Source: Henricia sp. BOLD:AAB3569 (taxonomy: Eukaryota; Echinodermata; Asteroidea; Spinulosida; Echinasteridae). Taken from it: 64,000 bases of DNA. The translations under genes and the position numbers were made by a program. The notes beneath the pieces were generated by a model. That model was not told where the DNA came from. It searched no databases and worked only from the letters and a program-made list of their open reading frames with translations. Below are positions 24,301 through 35,693 of the stretch, piece after piece. Position 1 is the stretch's first letter. Each line of letters opens with the position of its first letter. The stretch is taken from NCBI GenBank assembly GCA_037783545.1, contig JBBELK010001534.1, positions 1-64,000 of the forward strand, written 5' to 3'.

Positions 24301-26420
24301 GCACCGCAGTTTGGCTCGGCAATTTGGTCAAAGTGTGGTCCAAACGTCGGCAAATTTGGAGGTCGAAAAATGTTCCGACGAACTTCAAATTTTGCATGCC
24401 CCAAACTCTCTATATTGCGCACTTGTCATAAAAAATTGACAGACTTTCGCCGGGAAATGGCAGAGAAATTTCAAAGTTTAGAAAAAAACTGGTTGAGGCT
24501 TCCTGACTGCTCTCACGCAAACCGTGGCTGTCTGTACACACCTCTTTGGGGTACTCCTGAGTTGTGCGCATGCTCAGTCATTCGGACTGTCGTTAACGCA
24601 CGGCAGTTTGGCTCGGCAATTTGGTTAAAGTGTGGTCCAAACGTCGGCAAATTTGGAGGTCGAAAAATGTTCCGACGAACTTTAAATTTTGCATGCCCTA
24701 AACTCTCTATATTGCGCACTTGTCATAAAAAATTGACAGACTTTCGCCGGGAAATGGCAGAAAAATTTCAAAGTTTAGAAAACAACTGGGTTGAGGCTTC
24801 CTGACTGCTCTCACGCAAACCGTGGCTGTCTGTACACACCTCTTTGGGGTACTCCTGAGTTGTGCGCATGCTCAGTCATTCGGACTGTCGTTAACGCACC
24901 GCAGTTTGGCTCGGCAATTTGGTCAAAGTGTGGTCCAAACGTCGGCAAATTTGGAGGTCGAAAAATGTTCCGACGAACTTCAAATTTTGCATGCCCTAAA
25001 CTCTCTATATTGCGCACTTGTCATAAAAAATTGACAGACTTTCGCCGGGAAATGGCAGAGAAATTTCAAAGTTTAGAAAAAAACTGGGTTGAGGCTTCCT
25101 GACTGCTCTCACGCAAACCGTGGCTGTCTGTACACACCTCTTTGGGGTACTCCTGAGTTGTGCGCATGCTCAGTCATTCGGACTGTCGTTAACGCACCGC
25201 AGTTTGGCTCGGCAATTTGGTCAAAGTGTGGTCCAAACGTCGGCAAATTTGGAGGTCGAAAAATGTTCCGACGAACTTCACATTTTGCATGCCCTAAACT
25301 CTCTATATTGCGCACTTGTCATACAAAATTGACAGACTTTCGCCGGGAAATGGCAGAGAAATTTCAAAGTTTAGAAAAAACTGGTTGAGGCTTCCTGACT
25401 GCTCTCACGCAAACCGTGGCTGTCTGTACACACCTCTTTGGGGTACTCCTGAGTTGTGCGCATGCTCAGTCATTCGGACTGTCGTTAACGCACCGCAGTT
25501 TGGCTCGGCAATTTGGTCAAAGTGTGGTCCAAACGTCGGCAAATTTGGAGGTCGAAAAATGTTCCGACGAACTTCAAATTTTGCATGCCCTAAACTCTCT
25601 ATATTGCGCACTTGTCATAAAAAATTGACAGACTTTCGCCGGGAAATGGCAGAGAAATTTCAAAGTTTAGAAAAAACTGGTTGAGGCTTCCTGACTGCTC
25701 TCACGCAAACCGTGGCTGTCTGTACACACCTCTTTGGGGTACTCCTGAGTTGTGCGCATGCTCAGTCATTCGGACTGTCGTTAACGCACCCCAGTTTGGC
25801 TCGGCAATTTGGTCAAAGTGTGGTCCAAACGTCGGCAAATTTGGAGGTCGAAAAATGTTCCGACGAACTTCAAATTTTGCATGCCCTAAACTCTCTATAT
25901 TGCGCACTTGTCATAAAAATTGACAGACTTTCGCCGGGAAATGGCAGAGAAATTTCAAAGTTTAGAAAAAACTGGGTTGAGGCTTCCTGACTGCTCTCAC
26001 GCAAACCGTGGCTGTCTGTACACACCTCTTTGGGGTACTCCTGAGTTGTGCGCATGCTCAGTCATTCGGACTGTCGCTAACGCACCGCAGTTTGGCTCGG
26101 CAATTTGGTCAAAGTGTGGTCCAAACGTCGGCAAATTTGGAGGTCGAAAAATGTTCCGACGAACTTCAAATTTTGCATGCCCTAAACTCTCTATATTGCG
26201 CACTTGTCATAAAAAATTGACAGACTTTCGCCGGGAAATGGCAGAGAAATTTCAAAGTTTAGAAAGAAACTGGGTTGAGGCTTCCTGACTGCTCTCACGC
26301 AAACCGTGGCTGTCTGTACACACCTCTTTGGGGTACTCCTGAGTTGTGCGCATGCTCAGTCATTCGGACTGTCGTTAACGCACCGCAGTTTGGCTCGGTC
26401 GTTAACGCACCGCAGTTTGG
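21346..26420 (+). repeat. Satellite A array, block 2 (about 17 monomers)
   Basis: Continuation of the 297-bp satellite between inserts 1 and 2, opening mid-monomer at GGCAATTTGG. Less the 27-bp tandem duplication at its right end, the block is 5048 bp, almost exactly 17 monomers, so the two inserts are in the same register. Regional variants are CTGTCGCTAACG (about 22809, 23107, 23999, 26080), a CATACAAAATTG linker (about 23540, 25325), AAACTGGTTGAGG lacking one G, and TTCACATTTTGC (25280). The F-I-F trio at 21541-22340 repeats the block 1 pattern. No gene is seen. Confidence 0.97.
26372..26420 (+). repeat. 22-bp tandem duplication of satellite A beside insert 2
   Basis: The satellite stretch from TCGTTAACG to CAGTTTGG (26372-26393) occurs again at 26399-26420, separated by CTCGG, directly before insert 2. 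Neither insert 1 nor insert 3 has this extra piece. It is a local satellite rearrangement at the insert edge and may record slippage or an exchange there. Confidence 0.9.
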
Positions 26421-26765
26421 GGCGGTCGGGTTGGCGTACGGGTTCTTTCCTCGCTGGCCTGTGATGACCGCTTTCCAAAGGACTACCCTTGCACATAGGT
26501 AGTTTGGAGGAGTTTTTCGCGGAATCCCGTGATGTCCTGGAACGTTGCTCAATGATGGAGTGACCAGTACGTACGTCACGGGGAACGCCGATGCAATTTT
26601 GGAACACGATTGGATCCGAGTCTGCGGTCTTGATTCTTCCAGACCTGGACTGGTGACGATTGTGGTTTTATGAGGATGTACCTGTGGTGCTTCTCGAAGG
26701 ATATGACCTGATACTCGGACACGATCGACCAAGATTGGTGATGATTGTGATGGAGAATACTCGCC

Positions 26766-27041
26766 GGATAATGACCTGGATTGGCAACGACAACGAATGA
26801 GGAAATTTGGTGGATAAATGACCTGGACTGGCAACGACAACGAATGAGGAAATTTGGCAATAACGGCGAACAATTGGTGGATAAATGACCTGGACTGGCA
26901 ACGACTACGAATGAGGAAATTTGGCAATAACGGCGAACGCTTAGTGGATAAATGACCTGGACTGGCAACGACTACGAATGAGGAAATTTGGCAATAACGG
27001 CGAACGCTTAGTGGATAAATGACCTGGACTGGCAACGACAA
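26766..27041 (+). repeat. 67-bp minisatellite inside insert copy 2
   Basis: Unit starts at 26811, 26878, 26945 and 27012, exactly 67 bp apart, with a short leading unit and a fading last unit. The number and order of unit variants match copies 1 and 3. The minisatellite therefore existed before the insert was multiplied and has not expanded or shrunk since. Confidence 0.95.
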
Positions 27042-27088
27042 CGGCTGAAGCACTGGTTCTATTGGTAACAACGTTGGACTGGTTAGCG

Positions 27089-27112
27089 TGTTTTATTCGG
27101 ACGAATAAAACA
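27089..27112 (+). other. AATAAA-bearing hairpin at the 3' end of insert copy 2
   Basis: Same 11-bp perfect inverted repeat with a two-base spacer as in the other copies, followed by TTTTAGAAAAA and satellite A. It is unchanged among the three copies. Confidence 0.7.
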
Positions 27113-27123
27113 TTTTAGAAAAA

Positions 27124-28901
27124 GGCAATTTGGTCAAAGTGTGGTCCAAACGTCGGCAAATTTGGAGGTCGAAAAATGTTCCGACGAACTTCAAATTTTG
27201 CATGCCCTAAACTCTCTATATTGCGCACTTGTCATACAAAATTGACAGACTTTCGCCGGGAAATGGCAGAGAAATTTCAAAGTTTAGAAAAAACTGGTTG
27301 AGGCTTCCTGACTGCTCTCACGCAAACCGTGGCTGTCTGTACACACCTCTTTGGGGTACTCCTGAGTTGTGCGCATGCTCAGTTATTCGGACTGTCGTTA
27401 ACGCACCGCAGTTTGGCTCGGAAATTTGGTCAAAGTGTGGTCCAAACGTCGGCAAATTTGGAGGTCGAAAAATGTTCCGACGAACTTCAAATTTTGCATG
27501 CCCTAAACTCTCTATATTGCGCACTTGTCATAAAAAATTGACAGACTTTCGCCGGGAAATGGCAGAGAAATTTCAAAGTTTAGAAAAAACTGGGTTGAGG
27601 CTTCCTGACTGCTCTCACGCAAACCGTGGCTGTCTGTACACACCTCTTTGGGGTACTCCTGAGTTGTGCGCATGCTCAGTCATTCGGACTGTCGTTAACG
27701 CACCGCAGTTTGGCTCGGCAATTTGGTCAAAGTGTGGTCCAAACGTCGGCAAATTTGGAGGTCGAAAAATGTTCCGACGAACTTCACATTTTGCATGCCC
27801 TAAACTCTCTATATTGCGCACTTGTCATACAAAATTGACAGACTTTCGCCGGGAAATGGCAGAGAAATTTCAAAGTTTAGAAAAAACTGGGTTGAGGCTT
27901 CCTGACTGCTCTCACGCAAACCGTGGCTGTCTGTACACACCTCTTTGGGGTACTCCTGAGTTGTGCGCATGCTCAGTCATTCGGACTGTCGCTAACGCAC
28001 CGCAGTTTGGCTCGGCAATTTGGTCAAAGTGTGGTCCAAACGTCGGCAAATTTGGAGGTCGAAAAATGTTCCGACGAACTTCAAATTTTGCATGCCCTAA
28101 ACTCTCTATATTGCGCACTTGTCATAAAAAATTGACAGACTTTCGCCGGGAAATGGCAGAGAAATTTTAAAGTTTAGAAAAAAACTGGGTTGAGGCTTCC
28201 TGACTGCTCTCACGCAAACCGTGGCTGTCTGTACACACCTCTTTGGGGTACTCCTGAGTTGTGCGCATGCTCAGTCATTCGGACTGTCGTTAACGCACCG
28301 CAGTTTGGCTCGGCAATTTGGTCAAAGTGTGGTCCAAACGTCGGCAAATTTGGAGGTCGAAAAATGTTCCGACGAACTTCAAATTTTGCATGCCCTAAAC
28401 TCTCTATATTGCGCACTTGTCATACAAAATTGACAGACTTTCGCCGGGAAATGGCAGAGAAATTTCAAAGTTTAGAAAAAACTGGTTGAGGCTTCCTGAC
28501 TGCTCTCACGCAAACCGTGGCTGTCTGTACACACCTCTTTGGGGTACTCCTGAGTTGTGCGCATGCTCAGTCATTCGGACTGTCGTTAACGCACCGCAGT
28601 TTGGCTCGGCAATTTGGTCAAAGTGTGGTCCAAACGTCGGCAAATTTGGAGGTCGAAAAATGTTCCGACGAACTTCAAATTTTGCATGCCCTAAACTCTC
28701 TATATTGCGCACTTGTCATAAAAAATTGACAGACTTTCGCCGGGAAATGGCAGAGAAATTTCAAAGTTTAGAAAAAACTAAGATGAGGCTTCCTGACTGC
28801 TCTCACGCAAACCGTGGCTGTCTGTACACACCTCTTTGGGGTACTCCTGAGTTGTGCGCATGCTCAGTCATTCGGACTGTCGTTAACGCACCGCAGTTTG
28901 A
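27124..28901 (+). repeat. Satellite A array, block 3 (about 6 monomers)
   Basis: A 297-bp satellite of 1778 bp between inserts 2 and 3, within four bases of six whole monomers. It carries the CATACAAAATTG linker (about 27235, 27830, 28425), TTCACATTTTGC (about 27787) and CTGTCGCTAACG (about 27992), all shared with block 2. The last monomer before insert 3 has an odd ACTAAGATGAGG in place of ACTGGGTTGAGG near 28777. No gene is seen. Confidence 0.97.
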
Positions 28902-29246
28902 GGCGGTCGGGTTGGCGTACGGGTTCTTTCGTCGCTGGCCTGTGATGACCGCTTTCCAAAGGACTACCCTTGCACATAGGTAGTTTGGAGGAGTTTTTCG
29001 CGGAATCCCGTGATGTCCTGGAACGTTGCTCAATGATGGAGTGACCAGTACGTACGTCACGGGGAACGCCGATACAATTTTGGAACACGATTGGATCCGA
29101 GTCTGCGGTCTTGATTCTTCCAGACCTGGACTGGTGACGATTGTGGTTTTATGAGGATGTACCTGTGGTGCTTCTCGAAGGATATGACCTGTTACTCGGA
29201 CACGATCGACCAAGATTGGTGATGATTGTGATGGAGAATACTCGCC

Positions 29247-29522
29247 GGATAATGACCTGGATTGGCAACGACAACGAATGAGGAAATTTGGTGGATAAAT
29301 GACCTGGACTGGCAACGACAACGAATGAGGAAATTTGGCAATAACGGCGAACAATTGGTGGATAAATGACCTGGACTGGCAACGACTACGAATGAGGAAA
29401 TTTGGCAATAACGGCGAACGCTTAGTGGATAAATGACCTGGACTGGCAACGACTACGAATGAGGAAATTTGGCAATAACGGCGAACGCTTAGTGGATAAA
29501 TGACCTGGACTGGCAACGACAA
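29247..29522 (+). repeat. 67-bp minisatellite inside insert copy 3
   Basis: Unit starts at 29292, 29359, 29426 and 29493 with exact 67-bp spacing. Unit order and variants match those in the other two inserts. Confidence 0.95.
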
Positions 29523-29569
29523 CAGCTGAAGCACTGGTTCTATCGGTAACAACGTTGGACTGGTTAGCG

Positions 29570-29593
29570 TGTTTTATTCGGACGAATAAAACA
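29570..29593 (+). other. AATAAA-bearing hairpin at the 3' end of insert copy 3
   Basis: Identical 11-bp inverted repeat with a two-base spacer and AATAAA in the right arm, followed by TTTTAGAAAAA and then GGCAATTTGG of satellite A. Confidence 0.7.
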
Positions 29594-31249
29594 TTTTAGA
29601 AAAAGGCAATTTGGTCAAAGTGTGGTCCAAACGTCGGCAAATTTGGAGGTCGAAAAATGTTCCGACGAACTTCAAATTTTGCATGCCCTAAACTCTCTAT
29701 ATTGCGCACTTGTCATAAAAAATTGACAGACTTTCGCCTGGAAATGGCAGAGAAATTTCAAAGTTTAGAAAAAACTGGGTTGAGGCTTCCTGACTGCTCT
29801 CACGCAAACCGTGGCTGTCTGTACACACCTCTTTGGGGTACTCCTGAGTTGTGCGCATGCTCAGTCATTCGGACTGTCGTTAACGCACCGCAGTTTGGCT
29901 CGGCAATTTGGTCAAAGTGTGGTCCAAACGTCGGCAAATTTGGAGGTCGAAAAATGTTCCGACGAACTTCAAATTTTGCATGCCCTAAACTCTCTATATT
30001 GCGCACTTGTCATAAAAAATTGACAGATTTTCGCCTGGAAATGGCAGAGAAATTTCAAAGTTTAGAAAAAACTGGGTTGAGGCTTCCTGACTGCTCTCAC
30101 GCAAACCGTGGCTGTCTGTACACACCTCTTTGGGGTACTCCTGAGTTGTGCGCATGCTCAGTCATTCGGACTGTCGTTAACGCACCGCAGTTTGGCTCGG
30201 CAATTTGGTCAAAGTGTGGTCCAAACGTCGGCAGATTTGGAGGTCGAAAAATGTTCCGACGAACTTCAAATTTTGCATGCCCTAAACTCTCTATATTGCG
30301 CACTTGTCATAAAAAATTGACAGACTTTCGCCGGGAAATGGCAGAGAAATTTCAAAGTTTAGAAAAAACTGGGTTGAGGCTTCCTGACTGCTCTCACGCA
30401 AACCGTGGCTGTCTGTACACACCTCTTTGGGGTACTCCTGAGTTGTGCGCATGCTCAGTCATTCGGACTGTCGTTAACGCACCGCAGTTTGGCTCGGCAA
30501 TTTGGTCAAAGTGTGGTCCAAACGTCGGCAAATTTGGAGGTCGAAAAATGTTCCGACGAACTTCAAATTTTGCATGCCCTAAACTCTCTATATTGCGCAC
30601 TTGTCATACAAAATTGACAGACTTTCGCCGGGAAATGGCAGAGAAATTTCAAAGTTTAGAAAAAACTGGGTTGAGGCTTCCTGACTGCTCTCACGCAAAC
30701 CGTGGCTGTCTGTACACACCTCTTTGGGGTACTCCTGAGTTGTGCGCATGCTCAGTCATTCGGACTGTCGTTAACGCACCGCAGTTTGGCTCGGCAATTT
30801 GGTCAAAGTGTGGTCCAAACGTCGGCAAATTTGGAGGTCGAAAAATGTTCCGACGAACTTCAAATTTGGCATGCCCTAAACTCTCTATATTGCGCACTTG
30901 TCATAAAAAATTGACAGACTTTCGCCGGGAAATGGCAGAGAAATTTCAAAGTTTAGAAAAAAGTGGGTTGAGGCTTCCTGACTGCTCTCACGCAAACCGT
31001 GGCTGTCTGTACACACCTCTTTGGGGTACTCCTGAGTTGTGCGCATGCTCAGTCATTCGGACTGTCGTTAACGCACCGCAGTTTGGCTCGGCAATTTGGT
31101 CAAAGTGTGGTCCAAACGTCGGCAAATTTGGAGGTCGAAAAATGTTCCGACGAACTTCAAATTTTGCATGCCCTAAACTCTCTATATTGCGCACTTGTCA
31201 TAAAAAATTGACAGACTTTCGCCGGGAAATGGCAGAGAAATTTCAAGGT

Positions 31250-32690
31250 TTAGAAAAAACTGGGTTGAGGCTTCCTGACTGCTCTCACGCAAACCGTGGC
31301 TGTCTGTACACACCTCTTTGGGGTACTCCTGAGTTGTGCGCATGCTCAGTCATTCGGACTGTCGTTAACGCACCGCAGTTTGGCTCGGCAATTTGGTCAA
31401 AGTGTGGTCCAAACGTCGGCAAATTTTGAGGTCGAAAAATGTTCCGACGAACTTCAAATTTTGCATGCCCTAAACTCTCTATATTGCGCACTTGTCATAA
31501 AAAAATGGACAGACTTTCGCCGGGAAATGGCAGAGAAATTTCAAAGTTTAGAAAAAACTGGGTTGAGGCTTCCTGACTGCTCTCACGCAAATCGTGGCTG
31601 TCTGTACACACCTCTTTGGGGTACTCCTGAGTTGTGCGCATGCTCAGTCATTCGGACTGTCGTTAACGCACCGCAGTTTGGCTCGGCAATTTGGTCAAAG
31701 TGTGGTCCAAACGTCGGCAAATTTGGAGGTCGAAAAATGTTCCGACGAACTTCAAATTTTGCATGCCCTAAACTCTCTATATTGCGCACTTGTCATAAAA
31801 AATTGACAGACTTTCGCCGGGAAATGGCAGAGAAATTTCAAAGTTTAGAAAAAACTGGGTTGAGGCTTCCTGACTGCTCTCACGCAAACCGTGGCTGTCT
31901 GTACACACCTCTTTGGGGTACTCCTGAGTTGTGCGCATGCTCAGTCATTCGGACTGTCGTTAACGCACCGCAGTTTGGCTCGGCAATTTGGTCAAAGTGT
32001 GGTCCAAACGTCGGCAAATTTGGAGGTCGAAAAATGTTCCGACGAACTTCAAATTTTGCATGCCCTAAACTCTCTATATTGCGCACTTGTCATAAAAAAT
32101 TGACAGACTTTCGCCGGGAAATGGCAGAGAAATTTCAAAGTTTAGAAAAAACTGGGTTGAGGCTTCCTGACTGCTCTCACGCAAACCGTGGCTGTCTGTA
32201 CACACCTCTTTGGGGTACTCCTGAGTTGTGCGCATGCTCAGTCATTCGGACTGTCGTTAACGCACCGCAGTTTGGCTCGGCAATTTGGTCAAAGTGTGGT
32301 CCAAACGTCGGAAAATTTGGAGGTCGAAAAATGTTCCGACGAACTTCAAATTTTGCATGCCCTAAACTCTCTATATTGCGCACTTGTCATAAAAAATTGA
32401 CAGACTTTCGCCGGGAAATGGCAGAGAAATTTCAAAGTTTAGAAAAAACTGGGTTGAGGCTTCCTGACTCCTCTCACGCAAACCGTGGCTGTCTGTACAC
32501 ACCTCTTTGGGGTACTCCTGAGTTGTGCGCATGCTCAGTCATTCGGACTGTCGTTAACGCACCGCAGTTTGGCTCGGCAATTTGGTCAAAGTGTGGTCCA
32601 AACGTCGGCAAATTTGGAGGTCGAAAAATGTTCCGACGAACTTCAAATTTTGCATGCCCTAAACTCTCTATATTGCGCACTTGTCATAAA
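31250..32690 (+). repeat. Satellite A HOR block, copy 1 (partner at offset 4444 bp)
   Basis: Ordered markers AAATTTTGAGG (about 31426), ATGGACAG linker (about 31505), CAAATCGTGG (about 31590), GTCGGAAAATTT (about 32309) and GACTCCTCTC (32466) all recur 4444 bp downstream. The match begins after the private TTTCAAGGTTTAG near 31246. It ends where the linkers differ near 32691. Confidence 0.88.
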
Positions 32691-32780
32691 AAAATGGACA
32701 GACTTTCGCCGGGAAATGGCAAAGAAATTTCAAAGTTTAGAAAAAACTGGGTTGAGGCTTCCTGACTGCTCTCACGCAAA

Positions 32781-35470
32781 TCGTGGCTGTCTGTACACAC
32801 CTCTTTGGGGTACTCCTGAGTTGTGCGCATGCTCAGTCATTCGGACTGTCGTTAACGCACCGCAGTTTGGCTCGGCAATTTGGTCAAAGTGTGGTCCAAA
32901 CGTCGGCAAATTTGGAGGTCGAAAAATGTTCCGACGAACTTCAAATTTTGCATGCCCTAAACTCTCTATATTGCGCACTTGTCATAAACAAATGGACAGA
33001 CTTTCGCCGGGAAATGGCAGAGAAATTTCAAAGTTTAGAAAAAACTGGGTTGAGGCTTCCTGACTGCTCTCACGCAAATCGTGGCTGTCTGTACACACCT
33101 CTTTGGGGTACTCCTGAGCTGTGCGCTTGCTCAGTCATTCGGACTGTCGTTAACGCACCGCAGTTTGGGTCGGCAAAGTGTGGTCCAAACGTCGGCAAAT
33201 TTGGAGGTCGAAAAATGTTCCGACGAACTTCAAATTTTGCATGCCCTAAACTCTCTATATTGCGCACTTGTCATAAAAAATTGACAGACTTTCGCCGGGA
33301 AATGGCAGAGAAATTTCAAAGTTTAGAAAAAACTGGGTTGAGGCTTCCTGACTCCTCTCACGCAAACCGTGGCTGTCTGTACACACCTCTTTGGGGTACT
33401 CCTGAGTTGTGCGCATGCTCAGTCATTCGGACTGTCGTTAACGCACCGCAGTTTGGCTCGGCAATTTGGTCAAAGTGTGGTCCAAACGTCGGCAAATTTG
33501 GAGGTCGAAAAATGTTCCGACGAACTTCAAATTTTGCATGCCCTAAACTCTCTATATTGCGCACTTGTCATAAAAAAATTGACAGACTTTCGCCGGGAAA
33601 TGGCAGAGAAATTTCAAAGTTTAGAAAAAACTGGGTTGAGGCTTCCTGACTGCTCTCACGCAAATCGTGGCTGTCTGTACACACCTCTTTGGGGTACTCC
33701 TGAGTTGTGCGCATGCTCAGTCATTCGGACTGTCGTTAACGCACCGCAGTTTGGCTCGGCAATTTGGTCAAAGTGTGGTCCAAACGTCGGCAAATTTGGA
33801 GGTCGAAAAATGTTCCGACGAACTTCAAATTTTGCATGCCCTAAACTCTCTATATTGCGCACTTGTCATAAACAATTGACAGACTTTCGCCGGGAAATGG
33901 CAGAGAAATTTCAAAGTTTAAAAAAAACTGGGTTGAGGCTTCCTGACTGCTCTCACGCAAACCGTGGCTGTCTGTACACACCTCTTTGGGGTACTCCTGA
34001 GTTGTGCGCATGCTCAGTCATTCGGACTGTCGTTAACGCACCGCAGTTTGGCTCGGCAATTTGGTCAAAGTGTGGTCCAAACGTCGGCAAATTTGGAGGT
34101 CGAAAAATGTTCCGACGAACTTCAAATTTTGCATGCCCTAAACTCTCTATATTGCGCACTTGTCATAAACAAATGGACAGACTTTCGCCGGGAAATGGCA
34201 GAGAAATTTCAAAGTTTAGAAAAAACTGGGTTGAGGCTTCCTGACTGCTCTCACGCAAATCGTGGCTGTCTGTACACACCTCTTTGGGGTACTCCTGAGC
34301 TGTGCGCTTGCTCAGTCATTCGGACTGTCGTTAACGCACCGCAGTTTGGGTCGGCAAAGTGTGGTCCAAACGTCGGCAAATTTGGAGGTCGAAAAATGTT
34401 CCGACGAACTTCAAATTTTGCATGCCCTAAACTCTCTATATTGCGCACTTGTCATAAAAAATTGACAGACTTTCGCCGGGAAATGGCAGAGAAATTTCAA
34501 AGTTTAGAAAAAACTGGGTTGAGGCTTCCTGACTCCTCTCACGCAAACCGTGGCTGTCTGTACACACCTCTTTGGGGTACTCCTGAGTTGTGCGCATGCT
34601 CAGTCATTCGGACTGTCGTTAACGCACCGCAGTTTGGCTCGGCAATTTGGTCAAAGTGTGGTCCAAACGTCGGCAAATTTGGAGGTCGAAAAATGTTCCG
34701 ACGAACTTCAAATTTTGCATGCCCTAAACTCTCTATATTGCGCACTTGTCATAAAAAAATTGACAGACTTTCGCCGGGAAATGGCAGAGAAATTTCAAAG
34801 TTTAGAAAAAACTGGGTTGAGGCTTCCTGACTGCTCTCACGCAAATCGTGGCTGTCTGTACACACCTCTTTGGGGTACTCCTGAGTTGTGCGCATGCTCA
34901 GTCATTCGGACTGTCGTTAACGCACCGCAGTTTGGCTCGGCAATTTGGTCAAAGTGTGGTCCAAACGTCGGCAAATTTGGAGGTCGAAAAATGTTCCGAC
35001 GAACTTCAAATTTTGCATGCCCTAAACTCTCTATATTGCGCACTTGTCATAAACAATTGACAGACTTTCGCCGGGAAATGGCAGAGAAATTTCAAAGTTT
35101 AAAAAAAACTGGGTTGAGGCTTCCTGACTGCTCTCACGCAAACCGTGGCTGTCTGTACACACCTCTTTGGGGTACTCCTGAGTTGTGCGCATGCTCAGTC
35201 ATTCGGACTGTCGTTAACGCACCGCAGTTTGGCTCGGCAATTTGGTCAAAGTGTGGTCCAAACGTCGGCAAATTTGGAGGTCGAAAAATGTTCCGACGAA
35301 CTTCAAATTTTGCATGCCCTAAACTCTCTATATTGCGCACTTGTCATAAACAAATGGACAGACTTTCGCCGGGAAATGGCAGAGAAATTTCAAAGTTTAG
35401 AAAAAACTGGGTTGAGGCTTCCTGACTGCTCTCACGCAAATCGTGGCTGTCTGTACACACCTCTTTGGGG
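32781..35470 (+). repeat. Tetrameric higher-order repeat in satellite A (1181 bp, two copies plus part of a third)
   Basis: A four-monomer unit repeats at exactly 1181 bp. It consists of a monomer with a CATAAACAAATGGACAG linker, one with CAAATCGTGG, GAGCTGTGCGCTTGC and a 9-bp deletion beside GGGTCGGCAAAGTG, one with GACTCCTCTC, and one with CAAATCGTGG, a CATAAACAATTG linker and TTTAAAAAAAACTGGG. Copies run about 32781-33961 and 33962-35142. A third start fades by about 35477, where GAGTTGTG replaces GAGCTGTG. Confidence 0.92.
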
Positions 35471-35693
35471 TACTCCTGAGTTGTGCGCATGCTCAGTCAT
35501 TCGGACTGTCGTTAACGCACCGCAGTTTGGCTCGGCAATTTGGTCAAAGTGTGGTCCAAACGTCGGCAAATTTGGAGGTCGAAAAATGTTTCGACGAACT
35601 TCAAATTTTGCATGCCCTAAACTCTCTATATTGCGCACTTGTCATAAAAAATTGACAGACTTTCGCCGGGAAATGGCAGAGAAATTTCAAAGT

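Larger units (their letters stand above)
26421..27123 (+). mobile_element. Insert copy 2 in satellite A: possible decayed retroelement fragment (703 bp)
   Basis: Second copy of the segment at 20679-21345, in the same orientation and at the same point of the A monomer (after CAGTTTGG, before GGCAATTTGG). It has the same parts: opening GGCGGTCGGGTTGGCG, a weak retropepsin-like motif, the 67-bp minisatellite, the AATAAA hairpin and the A-rich end. It is the same length as copy 3 and closer to it than to copy 1. It is a broken fragment with no coding capacity that I accept. The retroelement assignment rests on one short motif. Confidence 0.4.
28902..29604 (+). mobile_element. Insert copy 3 in satellite A: possible decayed retroelement fragment (703 bp)
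   Basis: Third copy of the same segment at the same satellite position and orientation, 2481 bp downstream of copy 2 throughout its length. It contains the same minisatellite, hairpin and tail, and differs from copy 2 by only a few bases. The flanking satellite on the right uses a plain CATAAAAAATTG linker and TTCGCCTGGAAAT, unlike the right flanks of copies 1 and 2. It is a fragment with no whole gene. The retroelement origin is tentative. Confidence 0.4.

Noticed and set aside
26295-27071. Reverse-strand open frame of 258 codons across insert 2 (249 codons across insert 3, 160 across insert 1)
   Set aside because: The 67-bp minisatellite shifts frame in each unit and is stop-free on this strand in all three frames, so a long frame arises without coding. 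The product is a low-complexity repeat with no recognised domain.
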